Shown here: piece by piece, positions 46,094 to 58,500 of the stretch
Position numbering within the stretch: the stretch's first letter is position 1
How the letters are laid out: each line of letters opens with the position of its first letter
Origin: Cucumis sativus
Taxonomy: Eukaryota; Streptophyta; Magnoliopsida; Cucurbitales; Cucurbitaceae
Length of the DNA: 64,000 nucleotides
Direction of reading: 5' to 3'
NCBI RefSeq assembly: GCF_000004075.3
Contig: NC_026658.2
Coordinates: 22,432,075-22,496,074 of the forward strand
Notes under the pieces: generated by a model
Databases searched by the model: none
The model's input: the letters and a program-made list of their open reading frames with translations, nothing else
What the model was told of the DNA's origin: nothing
Translations under genes and position numbers: made by a program

Positions 46094-48884
46094 TCAGCAT
46101 GGATCAGTAGGAAGTTCCTTTTGCTTGTCATTTGGAGACAGTACTACCAAATCATTCCCCAAAGTAACTCCTTGCTTTTGTATATACTCTACTTTGTCTT
46201 GGAATAGGTAAAAGAATGATATCAAAGAAATTTCAACACTAAAAATTATAGTCCAAATTCTTATACTTTGAGATGTTTTCTCATGGTATGCAAATAATCC
46301 TGAGTATACATTGAAAACTCCTAGCAGAGATACTGCTGTCCCAAGCATCCAATGTATGAAAAACCATACGCTTCTTGTTTTAGACCCCCTGCAACAGTCA
46401 ATGAAGAGTTTATTTAGAGTTTAGAAGTCGATATCAATATCGTCCTGACTGTTTACTCCATCTAGATAATCTGCAGTTGATTTTGGAGTAAGAAAACTTT
46501 GCTCGTTTGTTTGTTTGGTTTTGAAATGTTCATCTGTACCCCTCAACCTTAGAGGTTGAATTAATTCCAACTTTGAAGTTTTGCAAGTGTATCCTCTCTA
46601 TTACATTTTGGTGTGTAAACTCCTAGACATACGTTAATGAATCAATAGACTCCTAATTATATTTTTTTTATTGGAGAATTGTGTCCATACATTCACTCTA
46701 ATAATCTAATTTTGTAAAATTTTACATTTGAAGAGAAGCTTAGATGTATTTGTGCATCAATATATTGATGATTTTCAAAGGTAATCATAACGAAGGGTCT
46801 AAGTTGATTGGCTTATTGAAATTTTGGAGTTTAATTGACTCGAATTATAAGTTTAACGTAGTATTGGTTAAACAAAAATTGGAAAGGGTAAATTAATGAA
46901 AAATCATAGTTTAAATTGAAAAAAATCTAAAGTTTAGGGGTATAAGTTGATATGCAGAGTATTTTTTAACAAAAGATTTATTAGAGACATGATTGATGAA
47001 TAGGGTTCGCAAAAGTTGTTTTTGTTCAAGTCTTTTCTTGTATGCATTGACCAATTTTTACAACAACCAATATTCTTCATCAATCCAAAATTAGGCTCGA
47101 ACAAACATTTAAGGGTGTTTCGAGTCAGAACTAAGTAAGACTAAGACTATTATACATTAAATCCTATTTAAAAATTTCACAATAAACACTATTTCAAAGC
47201 GTTTTATTTGTTATTACTATTTGGCATTCATCTTTTATTATTCTTTGCTACAATATTTATTATTTACTTCTGATCATACTAAAATAGTTTATAGTCCAAA
47301 CACATATCATTATAACTCAAGCGCTCTCTTAGTCTTAGAATGGTTTTGAATATAGAACAAGATAGTGTGAAACTTAATTTTAAAAAATAAAATTGTTATC
47401 AAACGGGACTTTAATGACTCTTTCCAAGAAACTAGCGAGGCTTTATAATCATATGAAATATGAAAGTTTACCTTTTTGGCCTTACAATTCCAATCAACCC
47501 CTGTAACCAGATCATCCCATACAAGCCAATCCCTATCCTTTGGTGATTATTATTGAAAGCATTGTTGAATTTCTTGATAGACATGACTGCTCCTGCTGTG
47601 ACTAGTAATACAGACACTATCTGTTCAACATAATCAAATCAAGATAATATGATATTAATGGCTGATTTAACAACTCATTGTGAGAATGAAAAATACTAGC
47701 ATTATAATCACTTGAACCACGACTGTTTGATCTTGAAGTGAGATTCATCAAATTGGACCCCATCTTTGTGGTTGAAGTATAATCAAAATCCTTCAACTGT
47801 CATACAAATTTTGTATCATTTTGACTTTCCAGAGCTAAATCTCACCTAACTCTAATATTATAATCCATACACCTGCTAGATTTTCAACATTACAGATATT
47901 TGGCTATGAGTTTCTAATTAGTTATGATGTGATGATGCCTGTCTTTTCTTTCTTCACAAGTATATTCATGTATAAGATATTCAGAATCAGGACCCTTATA
48001 GTTTCTCTTTAACTATAATTAATTTCATAAAGTAGAGCAAGAAAAAGTGGATTGTTTGCTTGTTTAATAAAAAGTTAAAGTTAATTGCCTTAATGATGCT
48101 TCTACATTTATTGTTTGTTTAGTTATAAAGGATTCTTCTTTATGTAAACAATAACAAAAACAAAAAAGAACGTTCATTTTAGTATTTGAGTGTATTGTTT
48201 AGGGGTGAGTATCGGTTTGTTGGGTTTGGTTTTCCGACTAAACCGACACTGAATCGACTGTGATCGACTTAGTTAAATGTTCAAACCGATTCCTGTAATG
48301 AACGAGTACAAAAAAGATCGGTTGATTTAAGTCTTTGAATATTTTTTAAAATTGTTTAAACTGACACTAACCTCTCCTCTCCTCAGTTCGATTAGTTTTG
48401 TTCGGCCGGCTCAGTTTTTCATTCTATTATGATATTGCTAGAAAAGATTAGATGAACTTGCCTGTAGAATAGTATGAATGTAAAAGTAATATTTCAGCTT
48501 TCTTCCACATTGCTCTCTGTTAGACATTCTGATAACAAGAATCCCAACAGGCATAAGGAATCCCATTGAAGCCCATAGGAGAAATCCATGGAGTGTGATA
48601 TCAAACAATAGGCTGGAACTCATCTGTTGCCATTATATAACCAGTAATCAATTTCAGCTTTAATTACATTACAAACCACTTTTCTCATTACATGTAAAAT
48701 ATGAACTGAAAGAAGAAATGGAAACCTTTTGGCTGTTGTCTTTCTTGCTTGAATGAATCATGTCTTCGTTTTTGTTGTGCTGTTGAGATGAGCTGACTTG
48801 TTGAAATGTGAGAAGAAGAAAGATAAAAAGTATTGAACTTGGAGGGATGGATAAAGTAAAAGCCGTCTTCTGCAAAAATAGCAT
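46094..48884 (-). CDS. Cytochrome b561 domain-containing protein (At2g30890/At4g18260-like)
   Basis: Four exons on the minus strand: 48884-48726, 48623-48462, 47620-47472 and 46388-46094, in frame, 254 residues. A signal peptide (ILFIFLLLTFQQVSSS, about residues 18-33) leads to a short hydrophilic stretch and then four to five membrane helices. Four His in the usual positions can bind two haems: His65 (ITLHGFLLW), His103 (FYIHTILQ), His133 (NNNHQRIG) and His169 (FFIHWMLG). Such proteins move electrons across membranes, usually from ascorbate. This one lacks the DOMON domain found in longer relatives. The donor after exon 2 is GC (CAG|GCAAGT) rather than GT; shifting to the nearby GT breaks the frame, so a GC-AG intron is likely. 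An oriented hAT-like relic lies in intron 2. Confidence 0.87.
46529..46962. mobile_element. Long inverted-repeat MITE-like element in an intron
   Basis: The left end 'tcatctgtacccctcaacctt' is mirrored by 'aaagtttaggggtataagttgat' on the right, and inner blocks also pair (gaattaattccaact against tcgaattataagt-type). At about 434 bp it is a long hairpin inside the last intron of the cytochrome b561 gene. No reliable target duplication could be read. Confidence 0.5.
48201..48415. mobile_element. hAT-like non-autonomous element relic ('aggggtgagtatcggttt')
   Basis: The stretch starts AGGGGTGAGTATCGGTTTG and is rich in 'cggtt', 'accgac' and 'cgattag', with a loosely palindromic layout. Elements beginning AGGGGTGAG and rich in CGGTT are widespread in plants and usually grouped with hAT. 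The right end is not defined. It lies in intron 2 of the cytochrome b561 gene. Confidence 0.45.
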
Positions 48885-48999
48885 TGTTTATTTGGTTCTG
48901 ATGAAAGAAGCACAAAGCAGAATGGTGAAGCCACCCTTGTAGGTTGTTGCTATGGATTTCACAAGGGATCTTGAAAGCTTTTGTAGCAATAAGGAAAAA

Positions 49000-51900
49000 G
49001 GAAAAAGTAGAACAATGTCAGAGGAGGACCACTAAAGGTAGTGATCAATAATGCCCAAAAGAGGACACTGGACTATGGTACTTGATTTTTCTCAACAAAT
49101 ACAACTACTCATCTCTCTATCTAATCGATTCACCTAAAAGCTTAAGTTAATAGATAAATGTAAATCGCTCTTCCCAAACCCCCTTGAAATATCTGTACTC
49201 GCTCACTTTCAAACAGCACAATTACCCCAAGTATACAGAAGATCAACTTTTACAAAATGATCCCAAGGTTGGAAGTTTGATCTTCAACAACTTTCTTTTG
49301 ACTTTAACATCAAAAGGTACATCATATACACATTTTATTTTCTTTCAGTTTCTCATTTTCTCATACGATCTAGAAAGCAAAAGAAAAAGAAAAAGTGGGA
49401 AATGCTTGAAGTTGGTGATACTTACAACCCACTTTTTTAGTATCAAAACAAAATTCAAAGTGGGGGTATGGGTAATAAATATATATAGTACGTACTATAG
49501 ACAGTTTTCAACCATGTGGGGTTCACTGTGAAATTGTATATCATTTTATATGGTGTGAAATGAAGAACAATGTAGTAGTGGAATTTTACAGCAAAATAGG
49601 AACAAATTTTGTTGAGGCAGAATATATGAAAGTGGTTTGTTAGTGGAAACTGCTCAAAAGCATTATCTTTTGTTGGTTTTTTGTGTATACTCACACACAC
49701 ACACACACATACGCCATGGTCGCCCCACATACACACATTCAACAAATTTGTTTGTTTCCATTTGATTGAACATTATATTCACGGGTCTATACTCTCCTTA
49801 CATTCTCACTTAATTAACTGCTCTTTATTTATATCAATGGAATCTCTCTCTAATTCCTATCTTTGATCATCATTTTTTGTTTTCATTGCATCATCTTTCA
49901 CTCATCTAATTATTTATCGTTGTTATTTAACTATACAAATTAATTACTACTTCTTCGTCTTGAGGTTATAGTTGAATTGATATATGTCGTTACGTGTTGA
50001 TTGTAGATAGAGATTTAAACATATGTTCAGGGTAGAGATAATGGTGTCGTGTAGCCAAATGTCATTCATTGTTAAACTACCACTAAGCTCGAAAGCTTTT
50101 TTTTCTTTTTAATGTGATAACTAAACCTACATAGATCCATACACTCGAACCTCTTCATAAATAGTAAAAGAAAACCAATTAGGTAAACTCAAAAGAATCC
50201 ATATTAATTAAAAAAAAGAAGATGATTTTATGTAACTTTCACACAACGAGGGCTTCAAGACAAGAGGCACAAACTTGAACCTCCTCGCATCGTTCTTAAT
50301 CGTCCATTTTCCCCCAATTTTCTCACAACCAAGAAAAGCTTAAGGCATAATCGACTATGTAGTAATTAACTTAATTATATCAATACTTCGACACCTTCTA
50401 TAACATTGTAAAAATTCATAGTAATTAAAACATGGTCGTATACGATCTCTTGCTCTAATACAATATTAAACCACCACCAAATCTAAAAGCTTGAGCTAAT
50501 GGATTTGTGCATAAGATTAATTTTCACCGTTCACCCATCAATAAATGGTTGGTTGCACTAGCTTTCACTTTGAATAAGATTTTTACCGACTTGAACCAAA
50601 TTTCACACCCGAACGAGAAAAGATTGAAAAAGTTGTTCTATAGTCTACACTACCATAAAATCAGTTAAAAAGTGCATAGGAAAAAGCATTTTTAATTAAT
50701 TGGCAAAATTGCTTATAGATTCAATGGTTGATTATGATTAATGTATAATTTTTCTACTCATAGACCAAAGAAGAAGCATGGAGATCTAAAAAGGTGAAGT
50801 GGTGGGTAAGATAAAAAAAAAAAAAAAAAAGTTAGGATCCATCCAAATTAATTGTTATTAATTACTATTATGGTTGAATCTTTTTCACAAGATATATTGT
50901 TAATTAATGATTATTGCTTTTTGAACCCGTGATTATTGTTGCTAATTAAAGTAATTAAAATTAACCCATTTGAGATCATTCAACAAAGTCTACACTAAAG
51001 AAGAAAACTTTAGGGTTATTTTAGTTTCATAAAATTTGATAATGATTTCACAAGAGATATTATTAATATAATATATGTTATCCAAATTGTAAATACATAG
51101 ATCTTAGGATAAGTTTACTTTTTATCATCAATTTTCTTCCAACGTTCGTTATTAGTTAATAAGTATAGGTTCAACAATAAAAATCACTGACTCGTTTAGA
51201 TTAACTTAAGAAAAACAATACGTTTCAAGAAACTTTTTCTTTTTATTTAAACTCTTTTGGTGAAAATTGTTTAAATACACTTCCAAAACTATTTTGAGTG
51301 TTCAATTTTTTTCGAAGTAACTTATTTTTAGAACTTAACACTTAAAATTGTATTCCGAATAGACTCTTAATCACTAAAAAAGCATTTGGAACGAGGAGTA
51401 ACTTGTAATAGTCTACGTTTGGGATGCAAACTATTATAATTTCTGTTATAATAGTCTATGTTATGATAGCAAGTGCAGACTATTTACAAATCTTTTTTTT
51501 TTTTAAACAACGACGATTTGGTTTTTTTACAACGTTGATAGAAAGTATGTGACAATTTGATAAATTTAGAGATGGAAGAGGAGGAGAAATCAAACGATTA
51601 CCCAAATTAATTATTTTTTTTTCCAAAGGTATTGAATTAAAGTGGATAGTAAAGAAATTGAGCTTCTAACCTCAAAGATATTGAATTAAAATGCGTTGAT
51701 CAACTATGATCGTATTGGTAAAGTTGTATTATATTATTATTATTTGATGATATATGGGTTATAAAATGAAACTAATTATATCATCAAAGTCAATGATAAA
51801 AGTTGTAGATGAGTTGATATTTAGTGTTTGAATTTTAAAATATTTCTAAAAGTGTATTACAAAACAAAGAGAAAGAGAGTACTATAAGGTAACAAAGTTT

Positions 51901-53760
51901 TATAGAAACAAATATTAAATGGTGATGTGAGTACATCATAATTAAAATGAGAGATTATAAAAAATATATACATATAATTAAAACCATTGTTATATGATTA
52001 ATTGATTGGCAAAATTTGAGTTTGAAGCTTAATCAAGTGGTTTTTTTTTATATATATAATTGAATTAGAGAGATTTATAAAAGAGATTAGTGATTAGTAC
52101 TATCTAACTAATTAGAAGCCTTTTCTTTCTTTCTCTCTTTTGTCTTTTTAAAAAAGATAAACCAAATTATACTTTATATTAAATATAATGCCTTGCCCAT
52201 CATCATTACTCTCTCTCTCTCTTTATGTCAATCTCACATATTGATATTATTAGTTCATGTTTGCTAAACTACCTTCAATTTGGCTCCTATAATCTTTTTC
52301 ATACAAATTTTCTTTTAATTTTGTGTTTAATAATGATTATAATCTAAAGTTTTAATTTTGTCGTCAAACAAAAGTTAACAAGTAAAGTGAGTTTAGCTTA
52401 ATCATAATTGACATAAATTTTTATTCTCATATACTTTTTTAGATATATATACATTAGACTCAGTTTAAAGAATTTTAGAATCTTATTAGCAAAATTCTAA
52501 AAGTTGGTAGTATTGAACTTTGTAATTAAATTTGTTATTATATCATATTTTTGTGAGTTTGAACAAACAAATAAATTAGTTTAATTAGTCTCAAAGTTTG
52601 ATGAATGGCTGAGTACATTAAGTATATATAGAATATCCTCCAAAGTGTGATAACAAATGAAAAAGGATTGTAAGAAACATCCAAGATAACATTTAATCAT
52701 TAAGTTTGTCCAATAAAGCCTACCTTTTGAGTTGTTCTAGTAGCTAAGCTTTTGAGAAAGAAATGAAATAAGAATACATACAATGTTGCAAAGAGAATGG
52801 TAGCTAGAGAGTAAGATTCTTAATTATATATATTATATGATGTTGTTGATAATAAAATTTGGTCAAAGTAACCTTTGGGTAGGTAGGAATCTACTAAGAA
52901 TAGCAATCCATAGTCATGTTTTATATGTAAGAAAATGCTAGATTAGGGCACACGAACACATAAATATCATAAATGGGTCGTCTATCCGAAGGTCAAGTTG
53001 GTCTAAGCGTTTAAAGTCGAGGCAAAGATCTTTCCTAACTAATTGAAATTTGTTTGAAATGAGACAACTTTTCTTATCTTACACATATATAACCCTTTTT
53101 ATAGGTTCAAAATTACTCGTAATATAGGTTACATGCCATTGCTCTTTCTTCTCTACTCTACTTGAGTTTGATGGGGAGAGTGCCAAGAAAGAGAAAGGTC
53201 ATCAAAGAAAATACACATTTTGGAGAAAGATTTTGAGAGATCATAGCATAAGAACAAATGTTGAATTTTGGCCACCCTTAAGGCTGACCAATTAATTTCA
53301 TCTCTTCCACTCATTTTTTTTTTATCATATATCTTTTGAACATTAATTTAATTTAAAGTAAAAGGGGGAAAAAAAAGAAAGAAAGAAAGAGAGATAAAGG
53401 AAGTTATAATTGTGCTATTTTTCATTATGGAGTAAAAGAAAAGTTGATGCAAATGATTCAACATAGCATCACATTGATGTTTTACCTAGCCTCTTATCAT
53501 TGAATTAATGACCTAAACAATAATCTTAATTACAAAATGACTATCCAACACAATATGATGAAGAACTTTATGGTACTAATTAATTTGATTATCCTATATG
53601 TTTTTGTATGTGATTTTTTGAGAAAAGTAAAATTTAATCTATAAATTATGTAATTAGAATTTAGTATCTATAATTTAATCAAAATTTCATATATAATTAA
53701 ACGGTGTATGTTTTATCAAGTCATGAAATTTGTAATTATTTTATAATTATGAAAAATATC
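49000..53760. other. Long AT-rich region without a recognised gene
   Basis: The left edge holds the promoter of the cytochrome b561 gene and a short (AC)n tract at about 49691-49709. The remainder, about 4 kb, has no open frame longer than about 60 codons beyond 49866, no repeat with clear ends, no tRNA and no microRNA mature sequence that I recognised. Purine tracts (gaaagaaagaaagaga, about 53377-53395) and CT tracts (52208-52222) are present. It could contain a non-coding transcript, but nothing here proves that. Confidence 0.6.
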
Positions 53761-53768
53761 AATTATTT

Positions 53769-54797
53769 AGGGTCCGTTTGGTAACGTTTTTGTTTCCTGT
53801 TTCTTGTTTTTTGTTCTATGTTTCCGATTTTTTGTTCCTTCTTATTTTAGAATAAGAAATAGGAATGTGTTTGATAACTGTTCTTGTTTCTGATTTCTTG
53901 AAGAAAAAAAATAGAAATAGAAAATGTGTTTGATAACTGTTTCTTGTTTCTTGATTTTCTTTAATTTTTTTTTTTTTTGTGTTTTATTCACATTTAATTC
54001 AATTAAACATGAAACAAAAATATATGTCCTCTATTAAACATAAAAAAGAAATAAAATTATCAGACTTAGACAGGAAGATTTTCTTATAATCTTATGGAAA
54101 ACGAGATGAAAATTGAGATATGAAGAACAGAGTCGACGAGAGGAAGACAAAAACCCACAACGAAGAGGAGGACCGGAACCCATGGCAAAGAGAAAGACAA
54201 AAAATAACAGCTAAAACACAGATCTAAGAAAAACCCACAAATTCATCAAAAATTCACGGTGAAAACACAATTCACGCAAAGAGGAAGATGAAAACCTAGA
54301 TCCAACAAAGAGAAAGTTGTGTAGAGAAAGATGATGAGAGGCGAAGAGGAAGACAACGAAAACGATGAGGGGAATAGGAAGACTACGAAGACGATAAGAG
54401 GAAGAGAAAGATGGTGGTTATTTGGGAAAGACAATGGAGATAAGAGGTAGAAAAAGGAAACCACGTGGAGAGTGATTATTTGGAAAAGAAGATGGAAATA
54501 AAAAGAAGAAAAAGAAAATCACACCTAGAAAATAGAAAAGGAAAATTAAATAGAAAAAGAATTGAAAAGAAGGAAGGAAAACCAACAAAAAGAATTGAAA
54601 AAAAAAATGAAAGCAATAGAAATAATTGAGAAAAAGAAAAAAAGAAATCAATAGAAACGATTCAGAAAAAGAAAAAAGAAACCAATAAAAGAAAAACTAA
54701 AACGGAATAAACTACTTCTTTTTGTTTCCAATTTTTTCTTTTTGTTTTCAATTTTTTATAAAATAATAAACATTTCTACTTCTTTTAGAACGGCCCT
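53769..54797. mobile_element. hAT-like non-autonomous element
   Basis: The element begins AGGGTCCGTTTGGTAACG and ends TTTTAGAACGGCCCT; the outer 12 bp are an imperfect inverted repeat (agggtccgtt / agggccgttc). 8-bp flanks are aattattt (53761-53768) and aattacat (54798-54805), six of eight identical, which fits hAT-type duplication after decay. The interior is a striking purine-rich strand with no transposase frame. About 1.03 kb. Confidence 0.5.
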
Positions 54798-55019
54798 AAT
54801 TACATAAGTAAATTTTGCAATATCTAAAATGGCCCCATTTTGTACTTTCAAATTGGGCCATCTTCGCTTTATGGACCTGTCCAAAGATAAGCCCAATGAT
54901 TTAAACCCAGAGAGGAGGGCTTAAATGGGCTTATTAATGGGCCATTCGTTGCCCAACCTCAATATCATGCATCTTCAAAAAGCCCAATCTCGGCCCATTT
55001 CATATAATTTGAAGTTTGA

Positions 55020-55592
55020 TCGGTCTCTCGGTCCCGTTCATCTGCCGTCGCCATTGATCGGAATTCCATTGCCGATTTTGAGCTGCGCGATCTGAAGAGG
55101 TAGGTTTTGTTGATAACCGAATGTTTAGACTTAAACGATCAGCTTGAAGAGAAGCTCAATCCATTTCGCCAACCTTCTGAATTTTTCTCTGTTCTTGTTT
55201 GCACTTTTTCTGATACAGCAATTTATCTTTGGGGTTTGCTAAGTGCTCTTTGGAATTGGTGCTTCGTTCCGTGATTTTCTTTGCGTGATACAAGTTGAAT
55301 TTCCGTGCTGATTCGTTTTGTAGTTCGTCAGTTTTTGGAATTGCTTGTTTATCGGCAATTTGCAGAGAAAATAGTGGTCAGTGATGTATATGTCAAGTAC
55401 ATGATTGTGGATTACGTGGAACTCGTTTAATACAGGTAAATTGAGCTTGTTTTTTGGAAATTTGCGCATAGCTCATTGCTGTAAATTTCATTTTCGTATC
55501 GTCAGAATGGAGTAATGTGAATTATCGTTCTTCTAATTCGTTTCGCAGAGGACTGAAATCTTGTAAAATTTCCTAGCCGTAGTCGTTCTCTC
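55020..55592 (+). other. VPS16 5' UTR with leader intron
   Basis: A GC-richer leader exon (about 55030-55099) ends at AGAG|GTAGGT. The intron runs to TTTCGCAG at 55548, and a second leader piece (55549-55592) reaches the ATG. Leader introns of this kind are common in constitutive plant genes. Confidence 0.6.
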
Positions 55593-58500
55593 ATGGCCAA
55601 CGTTTCAGTTGCTGCGGAATGGCAGCTTCTCCACAATCGGTACTACCGAAAGCCGGAGCTTTATCCTATGAGATGGAAGCACATTGACCTCGGGCGGAAC
55701 AAGGTCGCTTGTGCTCCTTTCGGCGGTCCCATTGCCATTATTCGTGATGACTCGAAGATCGTTCAGCTCTACGCTGAATCTGCGCTCAGGAAGCTACGGA
55801 TCTTCAACTGTGCCGGTATTCAGCTGGCAGAGACCGTTTGGCGGAACCCAGGAGGACGGTTGATTGGTATGGCGTGGACCGACGATCAAACTCTTGTCTG
55901 TGTGGTGCAGGATGGCACTGTGTACCGCTACAACATTCACGCCGAGCTTCTGGAGCCAAACTTTTCAATGGGTAAGGAGTGTTTCGAGCAGAATGTAGTG
56001 GAATGTGTGTTTTGGGGGAATGGAGTTGTGTGCATAACCGAGGCGAACCAGATTTTTTGCATATCGGATTTCAAGAATCCGAATGCATGTAAGCTTTCAG
56101 ACCCGGGAATTGAGGATTTGCCACATTGTATGGTGGTAATCGAGCCACAATACACCATGTCAGGGAATGTGGAGGTGTTGCTCGGAGTTGGGGAGGCTTG
56201 TGTGATAGCAGTTGAGGAGGATGGAGTGCAGCGGCTTGGCGAGGGCATACTCGATGGGCCGCTGCAGAGGATGGCTGTCTCCTTAGATGGAAAATGGTTG
56301 GCAGCATTTACTCACGACGGGAGACTTTTGGTTTTGACTTCAGACTTGCAAAAAATTATTCTGGATCGTGAATGTGAGGTTAGCAATGTGTTTTTGCAAC
56401 TTTTGATTGTTTTTACGAAATGGATAAATTTATACAAGATGCGAGTACTAGTCTACTCTTTTGGTTGTACGTGCATGATAACAACTGTTCACTTTAATAG
56501 ATGTTCAATGTTTGGGTTTTTTTTTTTTTTTTTTTGCAAAGAATGTTTGGTTTTAGATGTTGATTAGATTATCCTTGCATTTGATGTCAAGATAATTCAT
56601 TGTTTCATCTTCTTCCCCATTTTCCCAGCATGAAAAGCATGGTGGACTAAGATAATTAGTTTACTCAATTTACAAGCATCATTCATTGGGCATTTTTCTG
56701 AAGTTCTCCTCCCTATGTTATTGCCATCTAGTTGTAATTTGTTTTCTTGGATGGGCTGGAATTGGATCATTTTTAATCATGTTTTTTTCTTGTTTTCTGG
56801 CTTCAGTCGGCTCTTCCTCCACAGCAGTTAGCTTGGTGTGGAATGGACAGCGTACTTCTTTATTGGGATGATATGCTTTTGATGATGGGTCCAGATGGAG
56901 ATCCTGTTCGTTACTTCTATGATGAACCAGTCTTTCTTATCCCTGAGTGCGATGGTGTGAGGATATTATCTAATACAAGTATGGAATTTCTTCAACGGGT
57001 TCCAGACTCCACTGTAACAATCTTCCGGATTGGAAGTACCTCTCCTGCAGCTCTTCTATATGATGCGTTGGATCATTTTGACAGACGTAGTGCAAAGGTA
57101 ATGTTAACTTTCCCCTTTCTTGTGGAAACATCTAGCATTAACCAAGCTCTAGAGGAGAGTCTCCATTCGGAGATATTTGCTGAGGAGAGTCTACTGGCAG
57201 AATCCAACCAAAAGATCGTCTTTTAGTCTTTCTTGTTTAAAATATCATTATGGTCGAGTCTGGACTTGTTCCATTTTAATTATTGTGTCATTGTACTTTA
57301 AAATTTTCAATTTTAGTCTAGGTACTTTCAATAAATCCTAAAAGCAGTTCTCATTCTTAGTTTGAAATTATTTTTATTGAACACTTTGATTAAATACTAA
57401 TGATAATAATAATTTTCATTCTAGAAAAGTCACAACGACTAAATATAACAAGTTTCAAATACATTGACCATTTTTCATATTTATTGCATTGATAATTGTA
57501 GTCTTATTGATGCTCATTAAAACAATTTTCTATTTGTGATATTTGATAATGATAAGAAAACAATTAAAGAGGGAATGTTTTGTAATTATCCATGTTGGCT
57601 TTTGGAATTTTAGGCCTTTGCTTATGTGGACTTTCATTAATAAAATATTTTTTTGATTCTACAATTTTAGTTCATGAACTTTCTAGTTTGTGTCTAATAG
57701 GTCCATGAACTTTATAAGTATTTAGTAGGATGTTAAACTTTGTTTCTTATATAGGTTAGACAGGGGAGCCATTTGGTTTGCAATAATGAAGGGATGGGGA
57801 ATATGTTTATAAACCTATATTACTTCACGGACAAGAAATAAAATAACATATTTTATGTCCAGACATTGTCATCCTTCCCAACAATAAATGGATATAAATA
57901 TGAATCACACTTACCAATTTTGTTCTCATTTGTTAAACTCGGGCATCCCAGCATCCTATTTCTAGGCTTCACATTCCCATTCGGGTGTGATATACCCTTC
58001 AAGAGGATTTTTTAGGATAGAGTTACATGAAAGAAAAACTCAATGGCATCTGTGCTTATTCTTTATTTTTCTGAAATAGAGGACCACATTGAAAGGTTTT
58101 GGAATATGAGCTCGGTGTTAGCATGTTTTACAATGGGATTTTCAGTTATAATTTATGAGCTACTCGCTTGTAGCTAGGCGTGCATGTAAATTCATATTCT
58201 TGTTGGCATATTAGTACCTATAGTGGCAAACTGGCTATCTTCTTGTGTACTTGTTTTTTGGATGCCCATTTTAATTTTTTTTTCAAGGTACCAGTACCTA
58301 TAAAATTTCGTGAAATATTTTCCATGAGTTATTATTCACCTTTTTTAATTTTCAATGCTATGTTTCCCAGGCAGATGAAAACTTAAGACTGATACGCCCA
58401 TCATTACATGAGGCTGTTGAAGCATGTGTAGATGCTGCTGGCCATGAATTTGATATTTCTCGGCAGCAGACCCTGCTAAGAGCTGCCAGTTATGGCCAAG

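Noticed and set aside
54246..54651. Minus-strand frames of 72 and 77 codons rich in Phe, Ser and Leu
   Set aside because: They are the complement of a purine-rich transposon interior; low complexity and no domain.
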